64,000 nucleotides of DNA from Chondrus crispus (taxonomy: Eukaryota; Rhodophyta; Florideophyceae; Gigartinales; Gigartinaceae): assembly GCF_000350225.1 (NCBI RefSeq), contig NW_005178661.1, forward strand, positions 43,812 to 107,811, in the 5' to 3' direction. Below the pieces are notes generated by a model that worked only from the letters and a program-made list of their open reading frames with translations, was not told where the DNA came from and made no database searches. The translations under genes were made by a program, and so were the position numbers. Positions 59,062-64,000 of the stretch are shown one piece after another (within the stretch, counting starts at the first letter, position 1; every line of letters starts with the position of its first letter).

Positions 59062-61830
59062 TTAAAGCGGAGGGGCCACAGGCGCAGCACGAAGGTGGCC
59101 AAAGAACCACTCCGACATGGCGGTGAGAACAATGCGGCTGTCGAAGTAGACGGAAAACATCCGTTCAGACGACCAATCAAGACGGTGCATAATCCAAAGC
59201 TTCGGGTAATGTAAATTGAGGAGCTCATTAAACCCCCCGATGCGCGGACTATGAGAGCCATAGTAGGCACCAGACGGCGGGACAGCGTTCACGAGCCCGA
59301 GCGCCCGGGACACAGCGGGAGCGAGGCGAGCAGTACCCAGGCGGTTCGTAGGGCTTAGATCGAAGAGACCCGCGGATACCGGGCGCATGGAAAACCAGCG
59401 AAGTAGTAGGGTGTCCAGGCCCGAGCCCGGCGGCCAGGACGGACTCTAAGCGCAAGATGGGATGAGCGGTCGGCGGAGCGATTTCCCCTTCCGGTGTTTC
59501 AGATGCGCTGTGACTATCTCCGACGTGACTGACACATCCATAGGTGCGACGTATGCCACGGTAACGGCTCGGCAATGGAAAATAAAGGAAAATACAACCG
59601 CGACACACACCCCAACATTCTCGACATCACTGGCCATCAGGCCAAATTCCAGCACACGTTTCATCACATCAGCCCCATATCCAACCCAGACCAACTGCTC
59701 GGAGTTGGTCTGGTCCTCTTTGTTCGCGAAGGCTTGTAAAAAGTCTTTGACTGAGAGGGTCAGGGTGGGGGACGCATACCCATGGCTGATATGATACTGC
59801 GACACTTCCGAGACGTATTGCGGCGCTGAGGCAGCACTCACCCTTCCCTCAAGTGACAGGTAGCCAATGTATGCGAGGACATCCCCTTCTTCCGCCGGCA
59901 GCAGCACCCTTAGCTCCTCATCGCAGAAAGCCAGCCACTTACGAATCTGACTCGATCGGTTCGTCCACGTGGGCTTCCTCCAACCGAAGTTGGCCAACAG
60001 CGACGCTGCCTCCTCGGCACCCCCAGTAGGCGTATCCGTACCCGCTCTTGACAACACCGAAGCAACAATCCCCTCCTTCCAACTCTCCCCTATCCGATCT
60101 GTGCGACAACCATCGGCCAAGCGTCCCCCTTGCCCTCTCTGCCGACCAGCAGCGGAAAATCGGCGCTTGGTGGCATGACTTGAACGCGACACGCTAAAGC
60201 GCGCAAGCGCGCGTACCATGCTTGCGCCGGCCAATTCGGAGCCAACAAGACACCCCGACCACCCTCCGCCTCGGTTTTGCGAACTACCACCGGCGGCAGG
60301 TCGAAGGGCGGATTCCATAGCCGCCCCTTCCCGTCTCCCCAATTCTCTTGCATCTGAGTCGATAGGTACTTCCGTCGCGCCACCATGGTCTCCCCCAGCG
60401 GCCGGTCCTTGAACACCACGTGATCCACACCATACTCCGCCTGTATGGATTGTATCAATTCCGAAGTTGCGCGAACATCGCCCGGGTCCCACGTGCTGGA
60501 CAGCGTGTCGGCGAAGCGGTTGACGGCGGACGGAATCCAACGCGCCTCCAGGCGCACGCCCAATACTCGCAGGAGAGCTTCCAACTTCCGCAGTTCCGTC
60601 ATCATCTTCTTCGACGCCGAAACCATCGCGTTGAGGATGTAGACCACTGCCTGGTTGTCCTCGTGCAACAGGATTCGTCGCACCCGGGGTTTTGGATACG
60701 TAGTGGGCGAAGTGTCGGTACAACAGGAGTCGGACGGCTTTCAACTCTCGCAAAGTAATCGACTGCGCTCGATCGTCCGCCTTCCAGAAACCGCGACCCT
60801 GCCACAAACCCGGCACTCCTTGCCCCATATCGAATCCCAGCGTGCCGCCGTAGCCCACATCCGCTGCGTCGCTGTGCATCGCCAGGTGCGGGTCGAGTCG
60901 CACGAGATCGCGTCCTTCCCCCCTGGTCAATGAACGCCAATAACGAAGGTCCCTGAGCGACTGCCGACTCAACCGCACCTTCCCACCTCTCTCCCCCAAC
61001 TGACTGGTGTCGGCGTCTCGCCCCCTCAACTGACCGGCTCCTTGGGATACTCTTTTGTCGCCATCCATCAAGCCTGGATACCATGCCGTGGCTCCGCCCC
61101 CGCACCCCCGTGCGCTTCGCGCCTCGTCGTCGCGGATAGGTTTCAGGCAGTACCACTTGGAGCGTGCGGGCTTGCTTCGGGGTTTCACCTTTCAACTTGA
61201 TCCTCCCTCCTTGCGTCCCGCGAGAGACATGTCGAAGTATCTGGAGCGCGTGTAAAAGCGGGCGAGGGGTACGGCGAGCGACAATGAAACGCACATGCCG
61301 CAGAAATGCCGTAGCAACCTGACCGACACCAACCCTCTGTTCCTCTGGGCCAACAAAAAGATCCTCCTCCCCAGCGCACGCACCTTCCTTACCTAGGCAT
61401 CCGACACATAGACTTTCATCGCTTCCGTGTCCATGTGCATCCCTAGGTGATCCAGCTGGCGACTCCCTTCCCAACAGCCCTTCGTTCCATGGCGCACAAT
61501 ACCCAACCTTCCAAACAGCCCCAAGAGCCGCTACCGCGCCCTTTTGCAATCCTGTCGTGTAGAAGGGCGCCCATACCGACAAGGTGCTATCAAAAAGTCG
61601 TCGATATACGGCGGCACCCTGTAGCCCAATTTCTCCTGCATGCGGCGCACTAGAGGGCGGAATAACTTGGTGAACCACAGCACAGCGCGCCCCCATCCAA
61701 AGGGGAGAGCGACGCAACGGTAGAAACAACCCCCGTAGCGGAACACGAAGAATTCGCGCATGTCCGGATGCAAGTAGAAGTTGTAGCATAAACACCCCCA
61801 GACGACTGGAGGTGTATGCGCAGTTCGACC
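59062..61830 (-). pseudogene. RT-RNase H-tyrosine recombinase polyprotein, decayed
   Basis: One frame carries nearly everything. RT: LHPDMREFFVFRYGG, CVALPFGWGRAVLWFTKLF and the catalytic YIDDFLIAP (about 61774-61590), then LLRHFCGMCVSLSLAVPLAR. RNase H: HSDAADVGYGGTLGFD and SITLRELKAVRLLLYRHF; after a shift into another frame (60683-60110), LLHEDNQAVVYILNAM and WIPSAVNRFADTLS. Recombinase: RSSQIRKWLAFCDEELRVLL, DVLAYIGYLSLEGRVSAASA, and after a stop, GSHSPRIGGFNELLNLHYPK and LDWSSERMFSVYF (His-x-x-Arg and Tyr region). Lesions seen: in-frame stops near 61530, 61390, 61190 and 59446, and two frameshifts near 60690 and 60110. It is inactive as read. Confidence 0.8.
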
Positions 61831-61975
61831 TGTAGACCCCGGATCGGAGAAGGGGTGAAGCGGGCCAACCAGCTACGGAACCGGGCTCGGGCCCGGGTAG
61901 CGGTGGTAGAGCGGGAGCGAGCAGGGACGCGCGCACGCACGAGCGGATCGACGCCTCGACGCCCCGGAGCAGCAC
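59062..61975 (-). mobile_element. DIRS-like tyrosine-recombinase retroelement
   Basis: The coding body of a retroelement that uses a tyrosine recombinase instead of a DDE integrase. The order on the minus strand is RT, RNase H, recombinase, as in DIRS/PAT/Kangaroo elements. The exact termini are not resolved: I see no LTRs, and hairpin arrays lie on both sides (58790-58904 and 62202-62424). The region is visibly richer in G and C than the host genes. Confidence 0.75.
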
Positions 61976-62201
61976 TGGGTGACGTACCAGTGCTGACAGG
62001 CGGAGGCGGTTCCGTGCTCGCTCGCGTGCTGCGCGTCCACTCCGGCTCGGCTCCGACTAAACGCGCGCGGAGAGCGAAGGCGACGTTTAGAATAAGCTGG
62101 GTGGACTGACCTTGGCGATCGGTTGAGGACCAGCCCGTGCTTGTCCCCTTCCGCCGCCGTCGGTCCGCTCCATATTTAATATACAAAACACTCTATCATA
62201 A

Positions 62202-62424
62202 CACTACAGTACCGTGGTACTGTAGTGGGCTACTGTAGTGCAGGTCGGCCTGCACTGTAATACTGTCAGCTATGTCGAGGCTGACAGTACACGTATCACT
62301 CGTGGTGCGTGCGCGCTTCGTTCGCGCGCTGTACACGTGTGCACGTGTATGCGCAAGTCCCTTGTCCCCGTGGTGTACACGTGGACACGCGCGGTGGTAC
62401 TGTAGAGCTCGACGCTCTACAGTA
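62202..62424. repeat. hairpin array, right of the YR retroelement
   Basis: At least six adjacent hairpins: 62202-62227 (12-bp stem, 2-nt loop), 62237-62256 (AGTGCAGG/CCTGCACT), 62261-62289 (TACTGTCAGC/GCTGACAGTA), 62311-62329 (GCGCGC stem), 62332-62349 (TACACGTG/CACGTGTA) and 62398-62424 (TACTGTAGAGC/GCTCTACAGTA). A weaker C-run/G-run stem follows at about 62455-62476. TACTGTAG or its complement is part of several stems. Confidence 0.88.
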
Positions 62425-62543
62425 GCTGATCTAGTTCTTGATCTAATCTAATTTAAACCCCCAGGGGGGGGGGTTATACTACACCGCCCCCCCCTCAAGG
62501 CTGAACGTCCGCGGTCAGCGCTCTCGGGCTTGTAGAGGCGACC

Positions 62544-64000
62544 ATGTCGGATCCCCCCCTTGCAGTCCTAGACTTGACCAGGATTCCACCTGACCCGTCC
62601 CCCTCATCGCGCGTATTCCACCTCTCCGCTATCCCCACGGCCGCGCTCTCCCTGCACTGCTCTCTCCCTCGCCGCCCTCTCGCTCCCTCGCGAGTGGGGG
62701 CTTCTCGTTCCTTTCTTTCTGGCCCTGACCATTCTCGCCACACCACTGTGGTTGTCCCCCTGTTCGTGGGGTGTCTCGCCGTCCGGGTCGGTATGCCGAC
62801 CTCCATCGAGGGTCCTACCTCCGGCCCCGTTGCCGCCGTACCGGAGCCTCCGTGCTCCTCGCCGCCTCCCTCTAGGGCCCCTGGTCCCTGCCGGCCGACC
62901 GTCGCTGGCTTCGTGCCCCCAGAGGGGCGTATCACGAGGCAACCCGGCGCGGTCGTGCGCCCGTGGTCCACAGATCAGCCGTTCCAGAGGGTTCGCGGCT
63001 CCCGTGAGTCGACGTCGTCCGTCGAGATCGTTCCCGCCTCATGCAGTCGACCTGCCATCTCGTTGTCGCCTTCTGTTGACGAACCAGTGACGCAGCGAGC
63101 CGGCTTGCTGCGTCAGGGGTCGGTGGGAGTGCAGTCGCCGCCGCCGCTTCGTACTGTACGGCCCGGCGAGGGCTCGGGTGGCACCCCTTCAGAGTGGTTC
63201 GGCGTCCCACTTGAACGATCGACGCCGCTCCCTCTCGACCGCCTGAAGTTCACCTGGTGTCGTTATGCCCGCTCGGGGGTTACCGTCGGGGAACTGCTAG
63301 CGCGTGAGACCCTCCGCCCGGACTTGCTACGTGTACGCAAGGTCTATGAGGCGGGTCGGGGGGAGGAAGCCTCCCTCGTGTTGGGGCGTCTCCTCGCGGA
63401 GGGGGACGGGGCGGCCTACCAGATCCCTACTGCGATCGTCGGCGATCGCACCTTTGCTTATAGCTTGGCCGAGGTAGAGTACGTTGATCGGATGGCGTAT
63501 TACCTTATTAACCGTGGGTCGTCGCCCTCTCGTGAGTTCGTCCTGTCCATGGTCGCGGGACTGTACGTAAGCCCCCGTCCCTTCGCCTACTCAAAAACAC
63601 GCGTCGCCTTGCAGAAGTCAGCTTGTTCGCTTATGAGGCTACACCGCGTGGCCATTGCTCCCCACGATTGGGCAGCCTATAGGCATTCCGGAGAAGCGGA
63701 CGGCCGCGTCTTCCGGTCGGCCGTCTTCGAGGACGGTCTCTTTCCAAGCGATTTTCCGTTACTCCCCACCGTGGTAGGGGAGTCACTCCCCTCGTTGGGA
63801 GTGCATCCCCTACTTCCGTACGTCTTAAAACACTTTGGGGTGGCGTGTACTGATCCGACCCACCCCGCACACGGCGCCCTGATGTACAACGTGGAGAGGG
63901 AATGGGCATGGGCACTCGGCAACGCTTTCATGAACGAAGTATCGATCCATGGCCGGGTGTTCGTCCAGCCCATCAGCGTATTAGCCCACCTGGGGAGGGT
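62544..64000 (+). CDS. long unidentified ORF, runs off the window
   Basis: An ATG at 62544 in a strong context (GCGACCATGTCGG) opens a frame with no stop for at least 485 codons to the window end. The first about 190 residues are Pro/Ser/Arg-rich and probably disordered (MSDPPLAVLDLTRIPPDPSP). From about residue 215 it reads as a folded, helical protein: LDRLKFTWCRYARSGVTVGE, LLRVRKVYEAGRGEEASLVL, DRTFAYSLAEVEYVDRMAYY and FVLSMVAGLYVSPRPFAYSK, with NVEREWAWALGNAFMNEVSI near the end. I do not recognise a family. It faces away from the YR retroelement across the hairpin array and shares its GC-rich composition, so it may belong to a mobile element (gag- or capsid-like). Confidence 0.6.
   Translation, partial: MSDPPLAVLDLTRIPPDPSPSSRVFHLSAIPTAALSLHCSLPRRPLAPSRVGASRSFLSGPDHSRHTTVVVPLFVGCLAVRVGMPTSIEGPTSGPVAAVPEPPCSSPPPSRAPGPCRPTVAGFVPPEGRITRQPGAVVRPWSTDQPFQRVRGSRESTSSVEIVPASCSRPAISLSPSVDEPVTQRAGLLRQGSVGVQSPPPLRTVRPGEGSGGTPSEWFGVPLERSTPLPLDRLKFTWCRYARSGVTVGELLARETLRPDLLRVRKVYEAGRGEEASLVLGRLLAEGDGAAYQIPTAIVGDRTFAYSLAEVEYVDRMAYYLINRGSSPSREFVLSMVAGLYVSPRPFAYSKTRVALQKSACSLMRLHRVAIAPHDWAAYRHSGEADGRVFRSAVFEDGLFPSDFPLLPTVVGESLPSLGVHPLLPYVLKHFGVACTDPTHPAHGALMYNVEREWAWALGNAFMNEVSIHGRVFVQPISVLAHLGR

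Noticed and set aside
60602-61975. 457-codon minus-strand ORF as the RT gene
   Set aside because: The RT motifs (YIDDFLI, HPDMREFF) are in another minus-strand frame. This ORF is an out-of-frame overlap in GC-rich DNA.
62495-62971. 158-codon minus-strand ORF
   Set aside because: Overlaps the longer plus-strand frame that starts in a strong context at 62544. The minus reading is Gly/Arg-rich low complexity.
1-64000. tRNA, rRNA or CRISPR features
   Set aside because: I looked for tRNA B-box words with a matching acceptor stem and for regularly spaced repeats, and found no convincing case. A tRNA covariance-model scan would be decisive and was not possible here.

Overview
The window is nuclear DNA from a photosynthetic eukaryote, most likely a red alga of the florideophyte type. 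This is an inference. The sequence shows a nuclear-encoded bacterial-type sigma factor and an IspD enzyme, both with plastid-type leaders; a single P-class PPR protein; compact genes with no or one intron (two in one case); and gene clusters separated by blocks of transposable elements. No bacterial operon features are present.

Layout. 0.3-9.4 kb is a gene island: a Bin3/MEPCE-type RNA-cap methyltransferase, a two-intron histidine phosphatase, TTI1 (minus strand) and a PPR protein. 9.47-19.66 kb is a nest of transposons: a Tc1-like element (A) with paired repeats in each terminal arm, split by a pogo-like element and by a young intact Ty1/copia element; the pogo-like element carries a second Tc1-like copy (B) and two perfect short hairpins. 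20.9-29.3 kb is a second island: plastid sigma factor, a small ORF broken by one TGA, UPF3 and DPH5 head to head, a two-exon bZIP factor, a small unknown protein and an orphan exon. 29.3-33.0 kb is almost gene-free. 33.0-57.8 kb is a third island: three diverged E(z)-type SET genes that keep the same phase-2 intron, with an NT-C2 coiled-coil protein, RAB3GAP2, IspD, a dynamitin-like protein, a LON-domain protein and a secreted cysteine-rich protein between them. 58.7-64.0 kb looks GC-richer and is occupied by mobile-type DNA: a decayed tyrosine-recombinase retroelement with runs of adjacent hairpins on both sides, then a long unidentified ORF that leaves the window.

How the genes relate. Sigma factor, IspD and probably the PPR protein serve the plastid (transcription, isoprenoid precursors, RNA processing). 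UPF3, the Bin3 methyltransferase, DPH5 and TTI1 are general RNA, translation and PIKK-assembly functions. The E(z) cluster is the strongest local theme: three putative PRC2 catalytic subunits within 25 kb, with different residues at the SET active site. Genes are often paired head to head (TTI1/PPR, UPF3/DPH5, coiled-coil/RAB3GAP2, IspD/E(z)-2), so the short gaps between starts probably hold shared promoters. Convergent pairs are separated by as little as 15 bp.

Limits: starts, introns and families were read by eye. Several candidate ORFs in this window begin at GTG or TTG; I moved those starts to the first ATG or to a spliced exon. I saw no convincing tRNA, rRNA or CRISPR.
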